16,792 nt of DNA, taken from contig CAIRND010000107.1 of NCBI GenBank assembly GCA_903879825.1, positions 1 through 16,792 of the forward strand. Reading direction: 5' to 3'. Both the position numbers and the translations under genes were made by a program. Positions 7,523 through 15,346 of this stretch are shown one piece after another (the first letter of the stretch is position 1; every line of letters begins with the position of its first letter). Source of the DNA: an uncultured Geobacteraceae bacterium (GTDB lineage Bacteria > Desulfobacterota > Desulfuromonadia > Geobacterales > Pseudopelobacteraceae). The notes below the pieces were generated by a model. The model was not told the DNA's origin. It did not search any database and was given only the letters and a program-made list of their open reading frames with translations.

Positions 7523-9748
7523 ATGACAACGCAAAAGATTATTTGGTCAAAAATCGATGAAGCGCCCGCACTGGCAACTTACTCTTTACTTCCTATCGTC
7601 AATGCCTTTACAAAAGCAGCTGGCGTTGTCGTTGAAACAAGAGACATCTCTGTTGCAGGAAGAATCATCGCCAATTTTCCCGACTACCTCACTGAAGACC
7701 AGAAAATGCCGGATTATCTTGCTGAACTGGGTGATCTTACCCAGAAGCTTGAGGCCAACATTATCAAGCTGCCGAATGTTAGCGCTTCAATTCCCCAGCT
7801 CAAAGCTGCCATCAAGGAACTGCAGGAAAAGGGGTATAAACTCCCGGATTACCCTGAAGAGCCGAAGAACGATGCAGAAAAAGAATTGAATGCCCGTTAC
7901 GCAAAATGCCTGGGTAGTGCTGTAAATCCAGTGTTACGTGAAGGAAACTCCGACAGAAGATCTGCTCGTGCAGTTAAGGAATATGCCAAGAAATTTCCAC
8001 ATAAAATGGGCGCATGGAAGTCTGATTCAAAAACTCATGTTTCTCATATGACTGCCGGTGATTTTTACCACAGTGAAAAATCCGTTACTATGGAAAAAGC
8101 CGGCAACGTCAAAATTGAGTTTGTTGACAAAGCCGGTAACGTGAAAGTTCTTAAAGAGAAACTGGCACTGCAGGCTGGCGAAGTACTTGATGGTGCTTTC
8201 ATGAGTGTTCGTGCTCTGCGAAAATTTATCGCTGAGCAGATCGAAGACGCGAAGGCAAAGGGAGTGCTGTTCTCAGTGCACCTCAAGGCCACCATGATGA
8301 AAATCTCCGATCCGATCATGTTCGGTCATTTCGTCTCCGTGTTCTACAAGGATGTCTTTGAGAAGCATGCCGCAACCTTTAATGAACTGGGTGTTAACCC
8401 GGATCTCGGCATGGGTGACCTCTATGCAAAAATTCAGAAACTGCCGGAAGCAAAACAGGCTGAAATCGAAGCGGATATTCAGGCCGTGTACAGTAAACAA
8501 CCACCGTTGGCGATGGTTGATTCTGACAAGGGCATTACCAATTTGCACGCAAGTAATGACATTATCATCGATGCTTCTATGCCGGTCGTTATGCGTGACT
8601 CCGGCGGTATGTGGGGACCTGACGGCAAACTTCATGATGTAAAGTGTATAATTCCTGACACTTCCTACTCCGAGTGGTATCAGGAGTGTATCGAATTCTG
8701 TCAGAAAAACGGTCAGTTCGATCCTACGACCATGGGGTCTGTATCCAACGTTGGTCTCATGGCCCAGAAAGCCGAAGAGTACGGTTCACACGACAAGACC
8801 TTCAAAATTACCGCAGACGGTACTGTACGTGTTGTTGATGAGTCAGGTTCTGTGTTGATTCAGCACGACGTGGAAGAAGGGGATATCTGGCGCGGTTGCC
8901 AGGCAAAAGACCTGCCGATTCAGGACTGGGTCATGCTGGCAGTGCGTAGAGCACGTGCAACCGGTGACCCAGCTGTTTTCTGGCTCGATAAAAACAGGGC
9001 TCACGACTCCCAGATGATCATCAAAGTAAACAAGTATCTGAAGGACCTTGATACTACTGGCCTGGAAATTCATATCATGTCGCCGGTAGAAGCAATGAAA
9101 TTCACACTGCCTCGTGCAAAAGCCGGTCTGGACACCATTTCCGTAAGCGGAAACGCCTTGAGGGATTATCTGACCGACCTGTTCCCCATTCTGGAGTTGG
9201 GCACCAGCGCCAAGATGCTTTCGATTGTACCTCTGCTGGCTGGCGGCGGATTGTTTGAGACAGGTGCTGGAGGTTCGGCACCCAAGCACGTTCAGCAGTT
9301 TGTTCAGGAAGGTTACCTGCGTTGGGATTCATTGGGCGAATTCCTGGCACTTGGAGTGTCGCTTGAGCATCTGGCCGCAACTTTCAAAAATGAAAAAGCC
9401 CAGCTTCTGGCTGATACGCTCGACCAGGCCAATACCAAATTCCTCGAAAATAACAAGAACCCGGCCCGTAAAGTTGGTCAGATAGACAACAGAGGCAGCC
9501 ACTTCTACCTGGCAATGTACTGGGCTGAAGCAGTAGCCGCTCAGACCAAGGACAAGGATCTTGCTGCTAAATTTGCCAAAGTTGCACAGCAACTGCAGGA
9601 AAATGAGGCAAAGATCAATGAGGAACTGATTGGCGCACAAGGTAAGGCACAGGACATCGGTGGTTACTACCAGCCAGATCCGGCTATGACCGAAAAGGCA
9701 ATGCGTCCAAGCGCTACTCTGAACAAGATCATTGATTCAATCAATTAA
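7523..9748 (+). CDS. icd: NADP-dependent isocitrate dehydrogenase, monomeric type
   Basis: Protein of 741 residues, the standard length of the monomeric IDH family (the Azotobacter vinelandii enzyme is also 741). It oxidatively decarboxylates isocitrate to 2-oxoglutarate, making NADPH in the cytosol. The substrate site is intact: Ser132, Asn135, Arg139 and Arg145 in GSAVNPVLREGNSDRR, with Lys255, Asp350, Tyr420, Arg547 and Asp548. The residues reported to select NADP over NAD in this family (His589, Arg600, Arg649 in Azotobacter numbering) occur at the same numbers here. ATG is preceded by AAGGAG with 5-nt spacing. It is first in a TCA-cycle block and is followed 59 nt later by a second, unrelated IDH. 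No defect is visible, so both should be active. Confidence 0.98.
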   Translation: MTTQKIIWSKIDEAPALATYSLLPIVNAFTKAAGVVVETRDISVAGRIIANFPDYLTEDQKMPDYLAELGDLTQKLEANIIKLPNVSASIPQLKAAIKELQEKGYKLPDYPEEPKNDAEKELNARYAKCLGSAVNPVLREGNSDRRSARAVKEYAKKFPHKMGAWKSDSKTHVSHMTAGDFYHSEKSVTMEKAGNVKIEFVDKAGNVKVLKEKLALQAGEVLDGAFMSVRALRKFIAEQIEDAKAKGVLFSVHLKATMMKISDPIMFGHFVSVFYKDVFEKHAATFNELGVNPDLGMGDLYAKIQKLPEAKQAEIEADIQAVYSKQPPLAMVDSDKGITNLHASNDIIIDASMPVVMRDSGGMWGPDGKLHDVKCIIPDTSYSEWYQECIEFCQKNGQFDPTTMGSVSNVGLMAQKAEEYGSHDKTFKITADGTVRVVDESGSVLIQHDVEEGDIWRGCQAKDLPIQDWVMLAVRRARATGDPAVFWLDKNRAHDSQMIIKVNKYLKDLDTTGLEIHIMSPVEAMKFTLPRAKAGLDTISVSGNALRDYLTDLFPILELGTSAKMLSIVPLLAGGGLFETGAGGSAPKHVQQFVQEGYLRWDSLGEFLALGVSLEHLAATFKNEKAQLLADTLDQANTKFLENNKNPARKVGQIDNRGSHFYLAMYWAEAVAAQTKDKDLAAKFAKVAQQLQENEAKINEELIGAQGKAQDIGGYYQPDPAMTEKAMRPSATLNKIIDSIN

Positions 9749-9807
9749 GGCTGGTTTGTAGCGGTAGCTCTTTTATAATTTGTTCTGTATATCGCGAAGT
9801 GAGCTGG

Positions 9808-11220
9808 ATGAAATATACCTACGTTACAGTCCCCTCGGGGGAAAAGATCACATTGGGTAATGATGGCACGCTGCAAGTGCCTGACAACCCGATCATCCCC
9901 TATATTGAAGGTGACGGTACCGGTATTGATATCTGGAAAGCTTCAGTTCGTGTATTCGATGCCGCCGTGGGAAAAGCCTACGGCGGCTCGAAAAAAATCA
10001 GCTGGATGGAAGTTTATGCCGGCGAGAAGCCTTTTAATCGCTTCCGCGATGAGATGGGCAACAAGGCGTGGCTCCCAGACGAAACTGTCCTGGCATTCAA
10101 AGAATTCATGGTTGGTATTAAGGGACCTCTGACTACTCCGATAGGAGGTGGCATTCGTTCATTGAATGTTGCTCTCAGGCAAATGCTGGATCTTTATACC
10201 TGTCTTCGTCCGATCCGGTATTTTCAGGGTGTACCAACTCCGGTTAAAAAACCGGAAGACGTTGATATGGTGATTTTTCGCGAAAACTGCGAAGATATTT
10301 ACGCCGGTATTGAATGGATGACCGGTACAGCTGAGTGTGACAAGGTAATTAACTTTTTAATTAATGAGATGGGCGTCAGTAAAATTCGATTTCCTGATAG
10401 CTCTTCCATTGGTATTAAGCCGATATCTCGTTGTGGTTCCGAGCGTTTGATCAGGGCCGCTATTCAATATGCTCTGGAACATAAACGCAAATCGGTAACT
10501 ATTGTCCATAAGGGCAATATTATGAAATTTACCGAGGGTGCATTCAAAGATTGGGGCTATGCTTTAGCTATCTCTGAATTTCGTGAAAAAGTCGTCACTG
10601 AACGTGAATCGTGGATTATAACTAATCAGGATCGTAATTCAGAGCTTTCGATTGAAGAAAATGCGAGGATGATTGATCCTGGCTATGATATGATGTCGCC
10701 CCATCAGCAGGACGGTATTCGGACTGAGGTAAAAGCTGCTCTCCAACTTTTGCCTACTCACGGAAATGGTCAGTTGAAAAAATTGTTGATGATTAAGGAC
10801 ACCATAGCCGACATAACTCTTCAGCAGGTTCTGACCCGTGCCAAGGAGTTTGATGTTGTTGCAACAATGAATCTTGAAGGGGATTTTCTTTCAGATGCTT
10901 TGGCTGCACAGGTTGGAGGAATAGGTATAGCGCCGGGCGCCAATATAAACTATGTTACTGGACATGCCATCTTCGAGGCTACTCACGGTACTGCTCCCAA
11001 ATATGCAAATCTGGACAAAGTTAATCCTGGTTCTGTTATTCTTTCGGGTGTTATGATGCTGGAATATCTCGGTTGGCAGGAAGCGGCAGATATTATCGTT
11101 AAAACGCTTGATAAAACTATTGGCCAGAAACGGGTAACATATGACTTTGAAAGAATGATGCAGGGTGCTACATTGCTCTCATGCTCAGGTTTTGCAGATG
11201 CTTTGATTGAAAATATGTAG
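9808..11220 (+). CDS. icd: NADP-dependent isocitrate dehydrogenase, dimeric E. coli-type fold with cyanobacterial-like insertion
   Basis: Protein of 470 residues from ATG 9808; GTG 9799 (473 residues) is possible, and neither has a strong RBS. It catalyses the same reaction as its neighbour but belongs to the isocitrate/isopropylmalate dehydrogenase family. Seen: PYIEGDGTGID (31-41), IKGPLTTPIGGGIRSLNVALRQ with Ser118 (the E. coli Ser113 substrate and phosphorylation site), EDIYAGIEW (162-170), VHKGNIMKFTEG (233-244), MNLEGD (354-359) and HGTAPKYA. Lys398 and Tyr399, together with YDFER, are the E. coli NADP determinants. Compared with E. coli Icd (416 residues) it has about 45-50 extra residues near 258-325 (VVTERESWI ... 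NARMIDPGYD ... THGNGQ). These resemble the insertion of cyanobacterial Icd. Probably co-transcribed with the upstream icd. Function is firm; evolutionary origin is inference. Confidence 0.95.
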   Translation: MKYTYVTVPSGEKITLGNDGTLQVPDNPIIPYIEGDGTGIDIWKASVRVFDAAVGKAYGGSKKISWMEVYAGEKPFNRFRDEMGNKAWLPDETVLAFKEFMVGIKGPLTTPIGGGIRSLNVALRQMLDLYTCLRPIRYFQGVPTPVKKPEDVDMVIFRENCEDIYAGIEWMTGTAECDKVINFLINEMGVSKIRFPDSSSIGIKPISRCGSERLIRAAIQYALEHKRKSVTIVHKGNIMKFTEGAFKDWGYALAISEFREKVVTERESWIITNQDRNSELSIEENARMIDPGYDMMSPHQQDGIRTEVKAALQLLPTHGNGQLKKLLMIKDTIADITLQQVLTRAKEFDVVATMNLEGDFLSDALAAQVGGIGIAPGANINYVTGHAIFEATHGTAPKYANLDKVNPGSVILSGVMMLEYLGWQEAADIIVKTLDKTIGQKRVTYDFERMMQGATLLSCSGFADALIENM

Positions 11221-11281
11221 TACGCAGTTCTTAGCACGGGCTGGAGATTCAACTTCCGCCTTATTTTAAACAAAAACAAAA

Positions 11282-11289
11282 AAGGAGGT
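11282..11289 (+). promoter_or_regulatory. strong ribosome binding site for mdh
   Basis: AAGGAGGT, fully complementary to the 16S anti-Shine-Dalgarno tail, lies 6 nt before the mdh ATG. It is the strongest RBS in the window and suggests high translation of malate dehydrogenase. Confidence 0.85.
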
Positions 11290-11295
11290 AAAAGT

Positions 11296-12246
11296 ATGGC
11301 TCGTAAAAAGATTTCTCTTATTGGTGGCGGACAGATCGGCGGAGTTCTCGCTCAGCTTTGTGCATTACGTGAACTTGGTGATGTTGTCCTTTTTGACATT
11401 GTTGAAGGTCTTCCCCAAGGCAAGATGCTTGACATCGCTGAAGTTGGCCCGGTTGATCGTTACGATGTAAACCTGAAAGGTACTAACAGCTACGAAGATA
11501 TCAAAGGTTCCGATGTTGTTATCGTAACGGCCGGACTACCCCGCAAGCCAGGTATGAGCCGTGACGACCTGATTGAAGTCAATTCAAAAATCATGACTTC
11601 AGTTGCTGAGGGAATCAAAGCGAATGCTCCTGATGCAATTATTATTGTTATTTCCAATCCGCTTGACGCAATGGTTACCCTCTGTCAGAAAATCACCGGC
11701 TTCCCTTACCACCGTGTAATTGGTCAGGCTGGTGTACTTGACTCTGCTCGTTTTGCCAGCTTTATTGCTTGGGAACTGGGTGTGTCTGTTAAAGACGTAA
11801 CTGCCATGACTCTTGGTGGTCACGGTGACGACATGGTTCCTCTCGTGCGTTATGCAAGTGTTAACGGTATTCCGGTTACTGAACTTCTTGAGCAGAAATA
11901 CGGTGCTGAGAAGGGCAAAGAAGTTATGGAAGCCATGGTTAAGCGTACCCGTGGTGCCGGTGGCGAAGTTGTTGCACTGCTGAAAACTGGGTCCGCTTTT
12001 TACTCACCTGCCTCTTCCGCCATTGCTATGGCAGAGTCTATTCTCAAAGACCAAAAACGCGTTCTGCCTACCTGCTGCTATCTGCAGGGTGAGTTTGGCG
12101 TCAATGGCTTCTATGTAGGTGTTCCTGCTGTGCTTGGAGAAAATGGTGTTGAAAACATCATTCAGTTCAAACTGGATGCAGAAGAGCAGGCAATGATGGA
12201 CAAATCTGTTGCCGCAGTTAAAGAACTTGTTGGTAGCATGAAGTAA
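11296..12246 (+). CDS. mdh: malate dehydrogenase, NAD-dependent (LDH-like family)
   Basis: Protein of 316 residues. It interconverts malate and oxaloacetate with NAD(H) in the TCA cycle. The N-terminal Rossmann motif ISLIGGGQIGG (6-16) is followed by Asp34 at the end of strand 2, favouring NAD over NADP. The mobile loop LPRKPGMSRDDL supplies Arg83 and Arg89; Arg rather than Gln at the specificity position marks malate, not lactate. Asn121 (SNPLDAM), Asp149 and Arg152 (VLDSARF), and the catalytic His176 (GGHGDDMVP) are present. It lies 75 nt after the second icd and ends 30 nt before a hairpin terminator. The position between icd and kor genes supports a TCA role. No irregularity seen. Confidence 0.97.
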   Translation: MARKKISLIGGGQIGGVLAQLCALRELGDVVLFDIVEGLPQGKMLDIAEVGPVDRYDVNLKGTNSYEDIKGSDVVIVTAGLPRKPGMSRDDLIEVNSKIMTSVAEGIKANAPDAIIIVISNPLDAMVTLCQKITGFPYHRVIGQAGVLDSARFASFIAWELGVSVKDVTAMTLGGHGDDMVPLVRYASVNGIPVTELLEQKYGAEKGKEVMEAMVKRTRGAGGEVVALLKTGSAFYSPASSAIAMAESILKDQKRVLPTCCYLQGEFGVNGFYVGVPAVLGENGVENIIQFKLDAEEQAMMDKSVAAVKELVGSMK

Positions 12247-12276
12247 CGTTTGATTCCAGGTTACTGGATGTCAGTG

Positions 12277-12307
12277 AAAGAAGGGTGGAGATTTCCGCCC
12301 TTCTTTT
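12277..12307 (+). terminator. intrinsic terminator between mdh and korD
   Basis: A 12-bp stem, AAAGAAGGGTGG (12277-12288) with CCGCCCTTCTTT (12295-12306) and one T-G wobble, has the 6-nt loop AGATTT and ends in TTCTTTT. It starts 30 nt after the mdh stop. korD begins only 58 nt later, so it either separates two transcripts or partly attenuates read-through into korDABC. Confidence 0.8.
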
Positions 12308-12365
12308 GCTGCATTTTAGAGCCTGTATTTACCACCTTTTATTACGGAATAAAGGAGTCTTTCTA

Positions 12366-12563
12366 GTGGAAAAAACATTGCCAAAAATTGAGATTATCGA
12401 GAAGTACTGCAAAGGGTGCCACATTTGTGTCGAATTCTGCCCTAAAGACGTGCTTGAAATGAAGGGCTTTTATGCCTCTGTCAAAAATCTTGAAGCCTGT
12501 ATCAAATGTATGCAGTGTGAATTGCGTTGTCCCGACTTCGCTATCAAAGTCATAACCGAATAA
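12366..12563 (+). CDS. korD: 2-oxoglutarate:ferredoxin oxidoreductase, delta (2x[4Fe-4S] ferredoxin) subunit
   Basis: Small protein of 65 residues starting with GTG; AAAGGAG lies 8 nt upstream. An open frame to 12285 exists, but those residues overlap the terminator and are not coding-like. Two ferredoxin cluster motifs are complete: C15-C18-C21-C25P (CKGCHICVEFCP) and C45-C48-C51-C55P (CIKCMQCELRCP). It should carry electrons from the catalytic thiamine subunits to free ferredoxin. It is the first gene of korDABC, with a 21-nt gap to korA. Family assignment to a 2-oxoacid oxidoreductase ferredoxin subunit is firm. The 2-oxoglutarate substrate is inferred from icd and mdh next door. Confidence 0.92.
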   Translation: MEKTLPKIEIIEKYCKGCHICVEFCPKDVLEMKGFYASVKNLEACIKCMQCELRCPDFAIKVITE

Positions 12564-12584
12564 ATCTACAGGAGGAAATGAACA

Positions 12585-13718
12585 GTGTCCAAAAAAGTAG
12601 CGTTTCTTCAGGGTAACGAAGCTGCTGCACAAGGCGCATTATACGCCGGTTGCAACTTCTTCGGAGGCTACCCGATCACCCCCTCGACAGAAGTTGCCGA
12701 AGTAATGTCAATCGAACTGCCTAAAATTGGCGGTAAATTCATTCAGATGGAAGACGAAATTGGTGCCATGGCAGCTATTCTTGGTGCTGCTCTTGCCGGA
12801 TCAAAAGTGCTTACGTCTACTTCCGGCCCCGGTCTGTCTCTTAAACAGGAACTCATCGGCTATGGATGCATAGCTGAAATTCCATGCGTTATTTATAACG
12901 TTATGCGTGGTGGACCTTCTACCGGAATGCCTACCGGTCCTTCCCAGTCAGATGTTATGTGCGCAAAGTGGGGCACCCATGGTGACCATCCGGCTATCTG
13001 CCTGACCCCTGCTTCGGTTCAGGAAACGTATGAAGAGGTCATTCGTGCTTTTAACCTGTCCGAGAAATATCGTACACCGGTTATGGTTATGCCTGATGAG
13101 ATCGTTGCTCATATGCGTGAGCGTATCGTTTTCCCTGAACCAGGCGAAATTGAAGTTGTTCCACGAAAGTCACCGACTGTTCCACCTGAACAGTACAAGC
13201 CTTACGACACGAGTTTCGGTGATGTACCGCCGCTTGCCTCTTTTGGTTCCGGCTATAAGTTTCATGTCACCGGTCTCAACAAGATGCAGGACGGCTTTCC
13301 TACCACTAAAGCCGAGATTGTGCAGGCCGAGGAAGAACGTCAAGTACGTAAGGTTGATGCAAATGTAGACGACATTGTTACATTCGAAGAATACCTGTTG
13401 GATGATGCCGACGTAGTCGTCGTAGCGTACGGATCAACCTCACGTTCTGCTCGTTATGCAGTCAATGTTGCTCGTGAGCAGGGAATTAAAGCCGGTATGT
13501 TCCGTATTAAAACTTTCTGGCCATTCCCCGATAAACAGATTAAGGCATTGGCCTCCAAGGTCAAAGGCATCGTCATTCCTGAGATGAATCTCGGTATGTG
13601 CTCACTTGAACTTGAGCGGTGTGCGCAAGGCAAAGTGCCAGTACTCGGAATTTTCCGTGTAGATGGCGAGCCGATCAATCCCGACCAGATTCTTGAGAAG
13701 ATTAAGGAGGTTAAATAA
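12585..13718 (+). CDS. korA: 2-oxoglutarate:ferredoxin oxidoreductase, alpha subunit
   Basis: Protein of 377 residues starting with GTG, with GGAGG 9 nt upstream; the nearby ATG at 12578 is out of frame. It forms the pyrimidine-binding and substrate-binding half of the enzyme that oxidises 2-oxoglutarate and CoA to succinyl-CoA, CO2 and reduced ferredoxin. Motifs: GGYPITPSTE (27-36), the typical oxoacid:ferredoxin oxidoreductase domain I signature; MEDEIGAMA (55-63); STSGPG (78-83); and RGGPSTGMPT (108-117). The C-terminal domain, about 270-377 (VVVVAYGSTSRSAR ... FRIKTFWPFP ... IPEMNLGM), is the transketolase-C-like domain II. Domain order and length match separate KorA proteins that carry no fused gamma domain. 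The stop is 2 nt before korB. Confidence 0.95.
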   Translation: MSKKVAFLQGNEAAAQGALYAGCNFFGGYPITPSTEVAEVMSIELPKIGGKFIQMEDEIGAMAAILGAALAGSKVLTSTSGPGLSLKQELIGYGCIAEIPCVIYNVMRGGPSTGMPTGPSQSDVMCAKWGTHGDHPAICLTPASVQETYEEVIRAFNLSEKYRTPVMVMPDEIVAHMRERIVFPEPGEIEVVPRKSPTVPPEQYKPYDTSFGDVPPLASFGSGYKFHVTGLNKMQDGFPTTKAEIVQAEEERQVRKVDANVDDIVTFEEYLLDDADVVVVAYGSTSRSARYAVNVAREQGIKAGMFRIKTFWPFPDKQIKALASKVKGIVIPEMNLGMCSLELERCAQGKVPVLGIFRVDGEPINPDQILEKIKEVK

Positions 13719-13720
13719 CC

Positions 13721-14542
13721 ATGGCATTTGATTATGATAAATGGATTCGCCCCGGCAAGCTTCCTCACATCTGGTGTCCCGGTTGCGGTCACGGTATCGT
13801 CATGAAGGGTCTTATCCGTGCGATGGAAACGCTTAAGCTTAAAAAAGAAGAGACCGCTGTTGTTTCAGGTATCGGTTGTGCGTCACGTCTCCCCGGTTAT
13901 ATTGATTGCTGTACGCTTCATACAGCTCACGGTCGTGCTGCTGCATTTGCCACGGGCGTCAAGATGGCTAAACCTGAAATGAATGTAATTCTCGTCGGTG
14001 GTGACGGTGATGGAACCGCAATCGGTGGTAATCACTTCATTCACGCATGTCGCCGCAACATAGACATGACTTACATTATCATGAATAACTATATCTATGG
14101 AATGACGGGCGGACAGTTCTCTCCTTGTACACCTACCGGTCACAAGGCGTCTACCACTCCATATGGTAATCCTGATCCAGGTTTTGATATTGCTAAGTTG
14201 GCAATCGGTGCTGGTGCTACATTTGTTGCACGCGGTACTGCTTTCCATGCTAATCAGATTGACAAGCTTATTGTAGAAGCTATCCAGCACAAGGGCTTCT
14301 CGGTTGTTGAAATACTTGACGACTGTCCGACAACCTATGGTCGTCGTAATAAGTATAAGTCTGTTATTGAAATGATGAACCGCCTTAAAGAGGTCGCTGT
14401 GCCTGTGAAGGCAGCAGAAAAAATGACCGCAGAACAATTGCAGGGCAAAGTTCTGACCGGTGTTCTCTACAGGGATGATACCAAGCCTGAGTATACTGCT
14501 GAGTACGCTAAAGTTATTGAGCGCGCTTCGGCAGCCAAGTAA
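13721..14542 (+). CDS. korB: 2-oxoglutarate:ferredoxin oxidoreductase, beta subunit (thiamine diphosphate-binding)
   Basis: Protein of 273 residues. The RBS AAGGAGG (13704-13710) lies inside the end of korA, so translation is probably coupled. It holds thiamine diphosphate and one [4Fe-4S] cluster. CPGCGHG (19-25) gives Cys19 and Cys22, GIGCASR (50-56) gives Cys53, and DDCPTTYG gives Cys202, together the four expected cluster ligands. The thiamine/Mg motif is GDGDGTAIGGNH (94-105), continuing to NNYIYGMTGGQFSP (122-135). No deletion or substitution at key positions was noticed. A long antisense frame over this gene is a codon-bias shadow. Confidence 0.96.
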   Translation: MAFDYDKWIRPGKLPHIWCPGCGHGIVMKGLIRAMETLKLKKEETAVVSGIGCASRLPGYIDCCTLHTAHGRAAAFATGVKMAKPEMNVILVGGDGDGTAIGGNHFIHACRRNIDMTYIIMNNYIYGMTGGQFSPCTPTGHKASTTPYGNPDPGFDIAKLAIGAGATFVARGTAFHANQIDKLIVEAIQHKGFSVVEILDDCPTTYGRRNKYKSVIEMMNRLKEVAVPVKAAEKMTAEQLQGKVLTGVLYRDDTKPEYTAEYAKVIERASAAK

Positions 14543-14571
14543 TAATTACAGGAAAAAGGAGCGATATATTC

Positions 14572-15117
14572 ATGTCAAGATATGAACTCAGATTTTCCGG
14601 TTCAGGTGGACAGGGTCTGATCACCGCCGGGATTATTATGGCTAAAGCCGCTTCTATCTATGAAGGAAAGCAGGCTGTTCAATCACAAAGCTACGGTCCG
14701 GAAGCGCGTGGTGGGTCATCGAAATCGGAAGTTATAATTTCAGACGGTCCAATTGATTATCCTAAAGCCACAACAGTAGACGCATTGTTGGCCATGACGC
14801 AGGAAGCGTGTGATAAATATACTCACGACCTGAAAGATGGCGGTATCCTGCTTGTGGATTCTGATCTCGTCAAAAACCTTCCGCAAGGGAATTTTAAAAT
14901 TGTTTCTTTCCCGATCATTAATACAGCTAAAACTGATGTAGGTCGTGAGATCGTTGCCAATATAGTTGCTCTGGGCGCAATGGTAGCATTGACTGGTCAG
15001 GTAAGTCGTGAAAATGCTGAAAAAGCTGTTCTTTCAAGTGTCCCAGAGGCATTTATCGAGTTGAACAGAAAAGCATTCAGTATCGGTTTTGAAAGGGCTC
15101 TTGCTGCCAGTGCCTAA
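14572..15117 (+). CDS. korC: 2-oxoglutarate:ferredoxin oxidoreductase, gamma subunit
   Basis: Protein of 181 residues; AAGGAG lies 10 nt before the ATG. Gamma subunits of 2-oxoacid:ferredoxin oxidoreductases bind coenzyme A. The family's GSGGQG motif (10-15, in LRFSGSGGQGLITAG) and the SYGPEARGG signature (40-48) are both present, as is the later INTAK ... VANIVALGA segment. It closes the korDABC order, 29 nt after korB, and is followed by a strong terminator 21 nt after its stop. That order and the small separate ferredoxin subunit match four-subunit enzymes of anaerobes. Confidence 0.95.
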   Translation: MSRYELRFSGSGGQGLITAGIIMAKAASIYEGKQAVQSQSYGPEARGGSSKSEVIISDGPIDYPKATTVDALLAMTQEACDKYTHDLKDGGILLVDSDLVKNLPQGNFKIVSFPIINTAKTDVGREIVANIVALGAMVALTGQVSRENAEKAVLSSVPEAFIELNRKAFSIGFERALAASA

Positions 15118-15138
15118 TTATTAAACTTTGTAATCAGT

Positions 15139-15180
15139 AACACAAAAGGCCCGGTGCATTTACATCGGGCCTTTTGTGTT
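15139..15180 (+). terminator. strong intrinsic terminator after korC
   Basis: An 18-bp stem with one G-T wobble: the left arm 15139-15156 begins AACACAAAAGGCCCGG and the right arm 15163-15180 ends GGGCCTTTTGTGTT. The loop is CATTTA. GC-rich core flanked by A- and T-runs, so it may work in both directions. It ends the kor transcript. Confidence 0.9.
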
Positions 15181-15301
15181 CAAATATTGATGATTATACT
15201 TATCTGACTTGCCGTTATCAGTGTAGTAATGGTAAGCTACTCAGCTATAAATGCCACTCAATCTCTCTGTATCTCAGAGCTACTATATAAAGGAATCGTA
15301 A

Positions 15302-15346
15302 ATGTATCAGTTTGAGTGTGTTTCCGTTACAGCAGTTCACCTATGA
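15302..15346 (+). CDS. 14-codon upstream ORF coupled to the RIO kinase gene
   Basis: ATG 15302 has AAGGA (15290-15294) at an ideal 7-nt spacing and reads MYQFECVSVTAVHL before TGA at 15344-15346. The TGA overlaps the kinase ATG as ATGA. The kinase start itself has no visible RBS, so ribosomes probably load here and re-start at the overlap. No similarity to a known leader peptide was recognised. It could instead be the relic of a longer N-terminus in another frame. Confidence 0.5.
   Translation: MYQFECVSVTAVHL

Noticed and set aside
13883..14437. Minus-strand frame of 184 codons antisense to korB
   Set aside because: Composition is what codon bias in korB would produce; korB itself has all family motifs, so this is a shadow.
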